Source of the DNA: Pseudomonas anguilliseptica
GTDB lineage: Bacteria > Pseudomonadota > Gammaproteobacteria > Pseudomonadales > Pseudomonadaceae
DNA length: 64,000 nucleotides
Direction of reading: 5' to 3'
NCBI RefSeq assembly: GCF_900105355.1
Contig: NZ_FNSC01000001.1
Location: forward strand, 2,914,001-2,978,000
Shown: in pieces, positions 26,877-34,155 of the stretch
Position numbering within the stretch: the stretch's first letter is position 1
Layout: the number at the start of each line of letters is the position of its first letter
Translations under genes and position numbers: made by a program
The notes under the pieces: generated by a model
What the model saw: the letters and a program-made list of their open reading frames with translations, nothing else
What the model was told of the DNA's origin: nothing
Databases searched by the model: none

Positions 26877-27557
26877 ATGCAGCAGGCATTGGCAGAACTG
26901 GGTGCCGTTCGCGCGGTATTTGAAGACCTCGGCGGTTACGGTGCCGTAGCCCAGCAGCAGGAACAGGACGGCGACGGGCCGCTGATCGGTCATCTACAGC
27001 GCACCAATATTCAGTTGGCGGCAATTCCGGTATTTGCCCGCAAGGGCTTGGCGGACACCACGGTGAATGACCTGCTGGCGGCGGCCAATGTGTCGCGGCG
27101 TACCTTCTACAAGTACTTCGAGAACAAGATGCAAGTGCTCGAAGGCATCTACCAGACGGCGGTATCCCTGCTGCTGTCGCGCTTCAGTGAAATGCAGAGC
27201 ATCGCCGGCAGCCCGCAGGCCTGGTTAGAGGGCATGGTCGGGCGCTACTTCGACTATCACCTGGCGGTCGGGCCGATTATCCGCCTGATGCAGGAAGAAG
27301 CCCTGCGCGCCGATTCCCCGCTGGCCGCACACCGGCAGCGTGCACATACCGAGATGGCGCGGTTACTGGCCGAGCGTCTGCATGGCGCGACCCGCGCGGC
27401 GGACCCACTGACCTACCGTGCGCTGATCTGGGCCATGGAAGCGGCCTCGCTGGAGCTGCTTGGCCGCGCCGCCAAACGCGAAGAGATCGAACAGGCCAAG
27501 CGTGTGCTCAGTGAGCTGCTGATCGCCTCGTTGTGTCCTGCGTCCGGCTCAACCTAG
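26877..27557 (+). CDS. TetR-family transcriptional regulator with N-terminal extension
   Basis: A 226-residue regulator. The TetR helix-turn-helix, FARKGLADTTVNDLLAAANVSRRTFYKYFENKMQVLEG, begins only near residue 53, whereas in most TetR proteins it begins near residue 10-20. The preceding stretch (AELGAVRAVFEDLGGYGAVAQQQEQDGDGPLIGHLQRTNIQ) is therefore an unusual extension. The C-terminal ligand domain looks ordinary. The start at 26877 has a modest GGGACG ribosome binding site. It diverges from the exported protein gene and precedes the alpha/beta hydrolase by 79 bases, either of which could be its target. Confidence 0.82.
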   Translation: MQQALAELGAVRAVFEDLGGYGAVAQQQEQDGDGPLIGHLQRTNIQLAAIPVFARKGLADTTVNDLLAAANVSRRTFYKYFENKMQVLEGIYQTAVSLLLSRFSEMQSIAGSPQAWLEGMVGRYFDYHLAVGPIIRLMQEEALRADSPLAAHRQRAHTEMARLLAERLHGATRAADPLTYRALIWAMEAASLELLGRAAKREEIEQAKRVLSELLIASLCPASGST

Positions 27558-27636
27558 GTTAGGCGTCAGCTCTTGGCGTACATGCTCTTATAGCCCGGAT
27601 GTGTCTTTCTCATAACAACAATCTAGAGGTGCCTGC

Positions 27637-28578
27637 ATGTCTGCTTCCAGTCTCCCGCTGACGCCACCGCTGGCGGCCGGTTTTGCCCGTCTGGGCTTCG
27701 GCGCCTTGCCGCTGGAGCGCCTCAAGGCGCGCTATGGCAATGCCGCCAATGGCTCGCGTTATATCGAACTCGACGGCTTCAACCTGCACTACCGCGACGA
27801 GGGCAGCCGCGACAAACCGGTGCTGGTCTTGATCCACGGCGTAGTCGCCTCGCTGCACACCTGGGATGACTGGTTGCCAGCCTTTGCCGCTGATTACCGG
27901 GTGATTCGTTTCGATGTGCCGGGCTTCGGCCTCACTGGCCCGGCCCGTGATGGCATGTATTCCGCTGAGCGAATGATCAAAGTATTCGGTCTGTTGCTCG
28001 ACTACCTCGGCGTAAACAAGGCATTGATTGTCGGTAACTCGCTGGGCGGTTATATCGCCTGGAATTTTGCCCTGGCGCAGCCACAGCGGGTGGAGAAGCT
28101 GGTGCTGATCGACCCGGCCGGTTATCACATGCACAAGGTGCCTTGGATGATTGCCGCCGCTGCTTTACCCGGTGCCACCGTGGCCATGCCGCTGTGGATG
28201 CCGCGCGCGTTGATCGCCCAGGGCATCAAGGAAGTCTACGGCGAACCGGCGCGGATCAAGCCCGGCGTGGTGGACCGTTACAACGACCTGACGCGGCGGC
28301 CGGGTAATCGCCGGGCAATGATGGATATCTTCCGCGTGCTGCTCAAGGTCAATAAAGAAGAGCTGCACGGCACTTCGGCACGGGTTGCGCAGATTCAGGC
28401 GCCCACCCTGCTGATGTGGGGCGAGCGTGACCGCTGGATTTCACCCAAACACGTTCCGCTGTGGCAGCGCGATCTGCCGGGCATTCAGGTGAAAACCTAC
28501 CCGGGCGTTGGGCATATTCCGATGGAAGAAATCCCCCAGCAAAGCGCAGCGGATGCCCTGCGTTTTCTTCAGGGCTGA
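27637..28578 (+). CDS. Alpha/beta-hydrolase
   Basis: A 313-residue hydrolase. The oxyanion segment IHGVVASLHTWDDW is at about residues 66-79, the nucleophile elbow GNSLGG has Ser135, the acid is probably Asp265 in WGERDRWI, and the base His293 in GVGHIPMEE. The triad is complete and the length usual for esterases and lipase-like enzymes. N-terminal residues 1-40 are not a signal peptide, so it is cytosolic. Its substrate is not evident. It follows the TetR gene in the same orientation and ends before paired hairpins that separate it from the convergent PF10118 gene. Confidence 0.87.
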   Translation: MSASSLPLTPPLAAGFARLGFGALPLERLKARYGNAANGSRYIELDGFNLHYRDEGSRDKPVLVLIHGVVASLHTWDDWLPAFAADYRVIRFDVPGFGLTGPARDGMYSAERMIKVFGLLLDYLGVNKALIVGNSLGGYIAWNFALAQPQRVEKLVLIDPAGYHMHKVPWMIAAAALPGATVAMPLWMPRALIAQGIKEVYGEPARIKPGVVDRYNDLTRRPGNRRAMMDIFRVLLKVNKEELHGTSARVAQIQAPTLLMWGERDRWISPKHVPLWQRDLPGIQVKTYPGVGHIPMEEIPQQSAADALRFLQG

Positions 28579-28589
28579 TCGAACAGAAG

Positions 28590-28621
28590 CCGATTGCGGC
28601 GGCAACAGCCGTCGCAATCGG
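28590..28621 (+). terminator. Hairpin after the alpha/beta-hydrolase gene
   Basis: CCGATTGCGGCGGC (28590-28603) and GCCGTCGCAATCGG (28608-28621) pair at 13 of 14 positions around a four-base loop, 11 bases after the stop. There is no T-run on the plus strand. Confidence 0.6.
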
Positions 28622-28637
28622 TGAACAACAGAAGAAT

Positions 28638-28661
28638 AAAAAAGGGAGCCTTCTGGCTCCC
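28638..28661 (-). terminator. Rho-independent terminator for the PF10118 gene
   Basis: On the minus strand GGGAGCC, a four-base loop and GGCTCCC (28644-28661) are followed by TTTTTTATTC. It lies 26 bases past the stop at 28687. Confidence 0.88.
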
Positions 28662-28686
28662 TTGTTGTTTGGCTGCAGTGTCCGGC

Positions 28687-29526
28687 TCAGGCGGCCTGGC
28701 TTTGTACAGGCAGATCGAACTCCGTACGGGTCTGGTAGAGCAGCTCCAGATTGTTGTGCTCCCAGGGGTGGAAGTTGGGCTTGAAGAAGTCGCGGTAGGT
28801 GCTGATCAGCGGACGGAACACGCCTTCCTTGCCCCACATCCACTGGATGCCGTCGCGCCATACGCGCCAGTTCCACAGCAGACCGTCCTGCTTGAGCATG
28901 TGTGCCAGGCCGCGGGTGGTGTCGAGCACGAAGAAGAAGGTGCCCATGATCATGGCCCTGCGCAGCAGTTTGCGGCTACCGCAGACCTGGTTGTACACGT
29001 CGAAGGCCACCGCCTTGTGCTCGGTTTCCTCCAGCGCGTGCCAGCGCCACAGGCGCACCATGGTGGGGTGGGCGCCTGCCAGATGTTTAGGGTCCTTGAG
29101 CAGGCCATCGGCCATGATCGCAGTGATATGTTCCAGCGCGGCGGTGGCCGCCAGTTGCCTTTGCGGCGAGAACTTCTTCTGGGTGTAGCGAATCCGCGCC
29201 TGGGCGCGTTTCTCGATACGGGTGATGTCGTAACCCCGGTCGCGCAGGCGATTGCTGTATTCCAGGTGCTCGCGGCTGTGGTGGCCTTCCTGACCGATAA
29301 AACCACGGATCTGCTCTTTCAGCACCGGGTCATCGATCTGGTCGCGGAAGTGCCGCACCGAGTCGATAAAGAAACGCTCGCCATCGGGGAACAGCACCGA
29401 CATGGCATCAAACAAATGAGTCTTGAAGGCATCACCGCTGTGCCAATGCCGTGGCAGCGGATTGGGGAAATCGAAATCCATATGCCGTGGACGAATCTGC
29501 AAACCTTCCGGGGTAGTGCTGACCAT
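28687..29526 (-). CDS. Predicted metal-dependent hydrolase (PF10118 type)
   Basis: A 279-residue protein with a metal-binding pattern spread over helices: IGQEGHHSREHLEY (a Glu/His cluster near residue 79-92) and WRWHALEETEHKAVAFDVYNQV (near residue 161-182). These resemble the paired EX2H motifs of ferritin-like di-iron proteins. This is the build of the family annotated as predicted metal-dependent hydrolase, whose activity is unknown. The start MVSTTPEGLQIRPR is preceded by AGGGAGT-like bases. A candidate operator shared with the AraC gene lies 87 bases upstream, so the AraC regulator at 29918 probably controls it. Confidence 0.82.
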   Translation of the reverse strand: MVSTTPEGLQIRPRHMDFDFPNPLPRHWHSGDAFKTHLFDAMSVLFPDGERFFIDSVRHFRDQIDDPVLKEQIRGFIGQEGHHSREHLEYSNRLRDRGYDITRIEKRAQARIRYTQKKFSPQRQLAATAALEHITAIMADGLLKDPKHLAGAHPTMVRLWRWHALEETEHKAVAFDVYNQVCGSRKLLRRAMIMGTFFFVLDTTRGLAHMLKQDGLLWNWRVWRDGIQWMWGKEGVFRPLISTYRDFFKPNFHPWEHNNLELLYQTRTEFDLPVQSQAA

Positions 29527-29613
29527 ACTGACTCCCTGAGTCTATGACTAAAGCGTGGTTTCACTATGGATTCGCCAAGCGCTTCGGCAAAGGTTCACAA
29601 CAGCCAATATTTC

Positions 29614-29631
29614 GGTCATATATGGCCAATA
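29614..29631. promoter_or_regulatory. Candidate AraC-regulator site 1
   Basis: GGTCATATATGGCCAATA recurs almost unchanged at 29888-29906. It sits 87 bases upstream of the PF10118 start and is flanked by two GCCAATATT copies. AraC-family activators bind direct repeats of this kind near the promoter they control. Confidence 0.55.
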
Positions 29632-29887
29632 TTGCACGGATGTACCAATCTCCGTGGCTCGTCAGCTCAACGGGCTGGGCTGCCAACTCTTCGGGCTAGA
29701 GCCTTTACCCGGGCGAGAGAGGCAACAGTGTCCGGCGTGCGCCCAACCTTCGGCTGTGGTGATTGGCTGCTCGAGTCCTGAGTATGGCCAAAGCCTTCGC
29801 ACACACTACGCAGGCGACTGACCTGACACTGCGGTGCAGGGGTGCCCTTGTCGGCTTTTGTCGAACAAGGTTATCGTCGCTGTCAGT

Positions 29888-29906
29888 GGTCATATCTGGC
29901 CCGATA
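29888..29906. promoter_or_regulatory. Candidate AraC-regulator site 2 (autoregulatory)
   Basis: GGTCATATCTGGCCCGATA repeats site 1 with only a few changes and ends 11 bases before the araC-type start codon. Binding there would block its own translation initiation region or promoter. The stretch between the two sites (29632-29887) shows no gene. Confidence 0.55.
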
Positions 29907-29917
29907 ATAAGAAGCCC

Positions 29918-30937
29918 ATGAAGCAATCACTGAATTTCTCCGCCGAACTGGTTCCTGTCGCCTATGCTGCCGCCTTGCTCGACCTGGTCGAGGAGTTGGG
30001 CGTGCCACGCGCGCAGCTGTTTGCCGAGGCGCGGGTGCGACCCGAAGTGCTGGGCAACCCGCAGGGGCGGTTGTCCTTTATCGACTTTACCCAACTCACC
30101 AGCAGCGCCTTGCGTTTGTGTGATGAGCCAGCGCTGGGCCTGCTGCTCGGGCAGCGGCTAAATGTCTCGACCCACGGCATTCTCGGCTATGCAGTGCTGT
30201 CCAGCGCCAACCTCGGCAAGGCTATGCAGTTTGCCCTCAAGTACTACCGGGTGCTGGGCCTGACCTATGAACTGGAAATGGTCGAACTGGGCGCGCGGAT
30301 TGAGTTGCGCGCCAGCGAAACCATGCCGCTGGGCCCGCTCAGCCGCTTCGCCGCAGAAGGTTTGCTGACCAGCCTCTACACCATAGCGCGCTTTCTGGTG
30401 GGCGAGCGTTTGCAGGAGGTCGAAGTGGGCTTTGCCCATGCCGCGCCGCATTACGCCGAGCGCTACGAACGGTTGTTTGGCGTCGCGGTGGCGTTTGAGC
30501 AGCCCTATCACCGCCTGAGCATGCCGATCACCTACCTGGACCGGCCGATGGCCCTGGCCAACCCGGCCACGGTGCAAATGTGCGAGCAACAATGCGAAGC
30601 CCTGCTGGCCAGTCTGGATGTACAGGACGGCCTGCTGACCCGCGTGCGCCGCTTGCTGCTGGCGCGCCCAGGCGACTTTCCCGACCTGGCCAGCGCCGCT
30701 GAAGCCTTGCACACCAGCGGCCGCAGCCTGCGCCGGCACCTGTCGAATATGGGCACCAGTTACCAGCAAGTGCTCGATGAAGTGCGCAAGAGCCTGGCCC
30801 TGCAATATCTCACTACGACCCACCTGCCGCTGTATGAAATCGCCTACCTGCTGGGCTTCAGCGACCCGTCGAATTTTCGCCGTGCGTTCAAGAAATGGAC
30901 GGGTAAACTGCCCAGCGATTACCGCGCTGAGGAATAA
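29918..30937 (+). CDS. AraC-family regulator (OruR/ArgR-like sensor domain)
   Basis: A 339-residue regulator. Residues 15-190 form the arabinose-binding-like N-terminal domain seen in OruR-type regulators (SFIDFTQLTSSALRLCDEPALGLLLGQRL). The C-terminal 100 residues carry two AraC helix-turn-helices (SAAEALHTSGRSLRRHLSNMG and PLYEIAYLLGFSDPSNFRRAFKKWTG). The ATG at 29918 is preferred over a start at 29834, which would overlap the candidate operator. It diverges from the PF10118 gene and is followed two bases later by a truncated metallo-hydrolase gene, its likely former operon partner or neighbour. Confidence 0.9.
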   Translation: MKQSLNFSAELVPVAYAAALLDLVEELGVPRAQLFAEARVRPEVLGNPQGRLSFIDFTQLTSSALRLCDEPALGLLLGQRLNVSTHGILGYAVLSSANLGKAMQFALKYYRVLGLTYELEMVELGARIELRASETMPLGPLSRFAAEGLLTSLYTIARFLVGERLQEVEVGFAHAAPHYAERYERLFGVAVAFEQPYHRLSMPITYLDRPMALANPATVQMCEQQCEALLASLDVQDGLLTRVRRLLLARPGDFPDLASAAEALHTSGRSLRRHLSNMGTSYQQVLDEVRKSLALQYLTTTHLPLYEIAYLLGFSDPSNFRRAFKKWTGKLPSDYRAEE

Positions 30938-30939
30938 CC

Positions 30940-31017
30940 ATGAGTTCTACTGCAACCCCGACCCTGATTCGTGAAACCTTCCCCGTCGGCCCGTTGCAGT
31001 GCAAATGCAAAATTTAG
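30940..31017 (+). pseudogene. Truncated metallo-beta-lactamase-fold hydrolase (first 25 codons)
   Basis: MSSTATPTLIRETFPVGPLQC is the N-terminus of a common Pseudomonas MBL-fold hydrolase, where QCNC and a Gly/Asp-rich strand normally follow. Here the sequence changes to QCKCKI and stops, so homology ends near 31005. The rest of the gene is not in the window. This marks the left edge of an inserted or rearranged segment. Confidence 0.65.
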
Positions 31018-31567
31018 CGTCTCCATGGTGGCTGAACGCACAGCCTGTTAGGCCTTAAGCCCTTTGTTTATCTGGTTTAAGCCGGCCTTGGCGATAACTG
31101 TCGATCACGCTGAGTCATCATGATCCACAGCTTCAGTGTGACAAAAGTGTGCCAAGTTGGTTGCGCGGATGGCTGCAGATGATTAGGCTAGACCCTGATG
31201 CGCCGGCGAGGTAAGACAAATGCCCTGGCCTGAGGCACCCCATCATCTGGTAGTGGTGGATGTCGACGAAGGTTAGCAGGGTTCCTCGATCCGGCACCGC
31301 GGCGGCAGTAAGCGGACGAAACTGCTGCGGAAGAAAGGATGCCCACCCCAGGTGGGCAATCGCCTGATGACACCAAACCACCGGCTTTGATGGGGCCGGA
31401 AACCAATTGGTACGGTGCGGAGGAGAGCGTCGCGACTGTGGGCACAACCCCGCGTTTGGACGGATCCCATCCAGTAGTTGAACCAGCAGCTACCGATGGT
31501 CAATCGCCTGCGCTTCCGCGGACCCATCCAAACCTGACTCCTTTTACGAGTCGGGCGAGGATGAATC
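31018..31567. other. Gene-free stretch at a rearrangement edge
   Basis: No open frame here resembles a protein and no tRNA or known RNA motif is visible. CAATCGCCTG occurs twice (about 31357 and 31501), CCCACC/GGTGGG forms a small hairpin near 31343, and CTGACTC/GAGTCGG forms another just before the next start. Composition resembles the island genes to the right more than the genes to the left. Confidence 0.4.
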
Positions 31568-32638
31568 ATGTCGCTCGAAAAGCTTCTCACAGTTACTGAT
31601 CTCGCCGAGATCCTAGGTCGGTCTACCGGCACCATCAAAAACCAGCACTCAAAGAATCCCTCGCGCTTGCCTCCTGTTTGCCGCATTCCTGGCGCAGGCA
31701 GACTCTTGTGGCGTCGTGCGGATGTTGAGAGTTGGCTGCAGCTGTATGTTGTTCAACTCGACTTAATTGACTCTGCTGGGCCTGTCAAAAAACGAAAGCC
31801 TGGTCGACCTCGGAAGTCCGAGCGAATGACTCAGCGAGGAGGCACGGAGATCGCCGGTAAGTCCGCTGGGCTTGACCATAACGTCGTTTCCGCTTTTCTT
31901 GACCAATTCATACTCAGATCTCGCCCAAAGTGGGACGAGGTGACAGACGAGTTTGACCTTGCTGATATCTATCCTTGGCGCTTTGGGCTACGCCTGTCAG
32001 TAGCATCCCGGCCCTTGTTACAAATAGAGGACAGCCAAGATCCGCTGTTGATCGTATCGCCTGGGCAGCTGGGCAACTCTCTGCGTTACATCTTCAACGG
32101 GGCGCACACGGGGCGACTTAAACGGGAGTTTTTCCGGACGGAGGGCATGAGGGACGAATGGCTGGGGGAAGCTCGGGAGGGACACACTTTCGAAAAGTCC
32201 TTAGAAAAAGAATTGCTAGATGCAGGATGGACTGTTCGGCGCGGCATCGGCTTCCCGGAGCTACTGAGGCGGAATCTGCCAACAGACCCAGGTGATATTG
32301 ATCTGTTTGCTTGGCGCACGGACCGCAACCAAGTGCTCATAGTCGAATGTAAGGACCTTTCACTTGCGCGAAACTACTCAGAAGTGGCTTCACAGCTCTC
32401 CGAGTATCAGGGTGAAGACATAAAGGGCAAGCCAGACAAGCTCAAAAGGCATCTGAAGCGTGTTGCACTCGCGCAGGAGAACCTTGCTGACTTGGCACGA
32501 TTCACGTCAATCAAAGATCCCGAGCTGGTGTCCTGGCTTGTTTTCAGTGGCGCGTCCCCTGTCGCCTACGCGCAGTCGCAGATCGCTGCACTGCAAGGTA
32601 CACATGTCGGGCGATCAAACGACCTTCTCAAATACTGA
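31568..32638 (+). CDS. AlpA-like HTH + AT-hook + PD-(D/E)XK nuclease-like protein
   Basis: A 356-residue protein of unknown family with three readable parts. Residues 5-57 resemble an AlpA/excisionase helix-turn-helix ([19 protein letters not shown], then [13 protein letters not shown]). Residues 75-84 are basic with a GRPRK core, an AT-hook that binds AT-rich minor groove. Residues 205-265 form a restriction-endonuclease-like core: Glu209 in HTFEKSLE, then PGDIDLFAW with Asp243 and Asp245, and VLIVECKDL with Glu260-Cys-Lys262, the PD-(D/E)XK order. The last 90 residues are helical and charged. It lies alone in a mobile-DNA junction. A DNA-targeting nuclease for defence or element maintenance is the simplest reading, but no partner methylase or toxin is adjacent. 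Confidence 0.65.
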   Translation: MSLEKLLTVTDLAEILGRSTGTIKNQHSKNPSRLPPVCRIPGAGRLLWRRADVESWLQLYVVQLDLIDSAGPVKKRKPGRPRKSERMTQRGGTEIAGKSAGLDHNVVSAFLDQFILRSRPKWDEVTDEFDLADIYPWRFGLRLSVASRPLLQIEDSQDPLLIVSPGQLGNSLRYIFNGAHTGRLKREFFRTEGMRDEWLGEAREGHTFEKSLEKELLDAGWTVRRGIGFPELLRRNLPTDPGDIDLFAWRTDRNQVLIVECKDLSLARNYSEVASQLSEYQGEDIKGKPDKLKRHLKRVALAQENLADLARFTSIKDPELVSWLVFSGASPVAYAQSQIAALQGTHVGRSNDLLKY

Positions 32639-32803
32639 TCGAAAGAAACGAGATTGTTGCTATGTGAGCTGACAGGCAAGCATCTTCTATTGGCTGTTCT
32701 CTGCCTATCGTCACTTATTGCGTCAGGGTCGATCTTGCGCGACACTGCGATCCGACAACTAACCCTCATGATCGGCGTGGCACGACCATCTGGTTCGAGG
32801 GGG

Positions 32804-32829
32804 AAAGGCCGGCCTAGTGCCGGTTTTTT
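32804..32829 (+). terminator. Rho-independent terminator
   Basis: CCGGC (32809-32813), a five-base loop, GCCGG (32819-32823) and T6 form a short terminator with A-T extension of the stem. It separates the nuclease-like gene from the next gene. Confidence 0.75.
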
Positions 32830-32859
32830 CGCTTATGGATCCCGTGAAACTGTCTCGAC

Positions 32860-33390
32860 ATGAAGTCCCATAAATACGACATCCGCTATCAGACTTACCG
32901 TTCGCAGGCTCGGAATCTGTCAGCTGAGCTGCTCCACGAACAGCCTGACCTGCTACGTGACGGCATCGATCCGCACCAGGTTAGATTCGAGCCGATCACC
33001 GATGTGGCTATCGAGGCCTGTCACCTCTGGGGCGAAGAGTCCGAGCTGTATCCATGGGAGGATGTCCCTTCTTGGAAAGCGAAGGATCGCAAAGGCTTCG
33101 ACCTCGCGCTGTGGTATGGGCCAGAGCTTTGCGGCCTCTGCTATGCAACACCCAAGCAGAGCAGCATCTGCATCAAAATCATTCTCCTTGAGGGCAAGCC
33201 CGACCAGTCGCATCCATTGAGGGGCGAAGTCGCGCCATTGGCCCTCTTGGCCATCGACTACTACGCTCGGATGATAAAATGCACGGAGATCGAGGTCCAG
33301 GACCCTGAAACCCTGGCAGTTCCCTGGTATCGCGAGCTTGGATTCGACTACACGGAAGATGGCCGACTTGTCATTCAGGTCAATGCCTAA
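32860..33390 (+). CDS. GNAT-like hypothetical protein
   Basis: A 176-residue protein. The strand-turn pattern GFDLALWYGPELCGLCYATPK, ICIKIILLEGKP, then LALLAIDYYARMIKCTEIEVQDPE and a final AVPWYRELGFDY resembles the later strands of a GNAT acetyltransferase, in which the YxxLGF motif is typical. The acetyl-CoA loop (Q/RxxGxG/A) is not clearly present, so activity is uncertain. The next gene starts four bases after its stop, so the two form a small unit. The family is not otherwise recognised. Confidence 0.6.
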   Translation: MKSHKYDIRYQTYRSQARNLSAELLHEQPDLLRDGIDPHQVRFEPITDVAIEACHLWGEESELYPWEDVPSWKAKDRKGFDLALWYGPELCGLCYATPKQSSICIKIILLEGKPDQSHPLRGEVAPLALLAIDYYARMIKCTEIEVQDPETLAVPWYRELGFDYTEDGRLVIQVNA

Positions 33391-33394
33391 TACG

Positions 33395-33613
33395 ATGAAC
33401 ATCAAACCTATCGACACTGAGGTGTCTATGATCGCCACCAAGCGCCAAGCCAAACCGTTGATTGCTAAGCTCGATACCATCGCGCAGTTCGAGGCTGAAG
33501 CACGTCGCTTGGCTGGCAGGGTGTCCGAGAATCAGCTCCGTTTCCTCAAGGTTGCCAAAGCCAAGGGCAAGGAAATGGAACCTACCGGCCGGATGGCCGG
33601 TGCCCGCGCCTAA
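33395..33613 (+). CDS. Small basic hypothetical protein
   Basis: A 72-residue Lys/Arg- and Ala-rich protein starting at an ATG four bases after the stop of the GNAT-like gene and followed by a strong terminator 21 bases after its own stop. The central part (QFEAEARRLAGRVSENQLRFLKVAKAKGKEM) is probably helical. No family is recognised. The spacing and terminator support it as a real gene co-transcribed with its neighbour. Confidence 0.5.
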   Translation: MNIKPIDTEVSMIATKRQAKPLIAKLDTIAQFEAEARRLAGRVSENQLRFLKVAKAKGKEMEPTGRMAGARA

Positions 33614-33634
33614 AAAGCGAAAGGTTTACAAGAA

Positions 33635-33656
33635 GCCGCCCACGGGCGGCTTTTTT
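33635..33656 (+). terminator. Rho-independent terminator
   Basis: GCCGCCC (33635-33641), a two-base loop, GGGCGGC (33644-33650) and T6. Confidence 0.9.
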
Positions 33657-33777
33657 GCGTCAACGCGGGACGCAAATCGAATGGAGGCTGAAATGTAAGC
33701 GCTCCATAAACCTCATCTACAAATGATCCGCAGGCCAGCCAATGCTGAGCTCCAATTTCTTTCTGGAGCCAGCCGTC

Positions 33778-34137
33778 ATGATGCGCCCCGACGCCAAAGT
33801 CGAAAAAGTCTATCTATACCCCAAGCCGGTGGATTTCCGAAAATCCATCGATGGCCTGGCCGCCCTGGTCGAGCTGGATATCAAGGTGGCGGTGTTCGAC
33901 CCGGTGCTGTTCGTCTTCCTCAACCGCGCGCGCAGCCGGGTGAAGATTTTGTATTGGGAGCGCAACGGCTTTTGCCTGTGGCTCAAGCGATTGGAGGCTG
34001 AACGCTTCAAGTCGCATCCGGAACCTGGCGAAGATGCGATCGTGCTGACGGCCCAGGAGTTGAACTGGTTGTTGGACGGTATCGACCTGTGGCGCAACCG
34101 GCCGCACCAGGTTTTGACCCCTAGGTTCGTCACCTGA
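33778..34137 (+). CDS. tnpB: IS66 family accessory protein TnpB
   Basis: A 119-residue protein, MMRPDAKVEKVYLYPKPVDFRKSIDGLA at the N-terminus and ILYWERNGFCLWLKRLEAERF in the middle, the classic IS66 Orf2 pattern. It is required with TnpC for transposition in characterised IS66 elements, but its biochemical role is unclear. The ATG at 33778 is used since it gives the conserved N-terminus. The tnpC start lies 18 bases after the stop. Confidence 0.92.
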   Translation: MMRPDAKVEKVYLYPKPVDFRKSIDGLAALVELDIKVAVFDPVLFVFLNRARSRVKILYWERNGFCLWLKRLEAERFKSHPEPGEDAIVLTAQELNWLLDGIDLWRNRPHQVLTPRFVT

Positions 34138-34155
34138 GCCGGTATAATCCACGGC

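Noticed and set aside
30940..31017. A real 25-residue peptide gene
   Set aside because: Its sequence is the N-terminus of a longer hydrolase, so truncation is the better explanation.
31018..31567. A tRNA or attachment site at the island edge
   Set aside because: I looked for a T-arm (GGTTCRA) with matching acceptor stems and for a repeat of the left edge near 33660-33695 or 36500; none was found.
31339..31599. A plus-strand 86-codon frame before the nuclease-like gene
   Set aside because: The Shine-Dalgarno spacing is wrong, it overlaps the next start, and the product is Pro/Thr-rich with no structure.
32654..32863. A 69-codon plus-strand frame after the nuclease-like gene
   Set aside because: No ribosome binding site; it reads straight through the terminator at 32804-32829 and the C-terminal part is just terminator sequence.
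33723..34001. Possible tnpA of the IS66 element
   Set aside because: The frame overlaps tnpB in another register and the translation lacks the TnpA helix-turn-helix; tnpA is truly absent.
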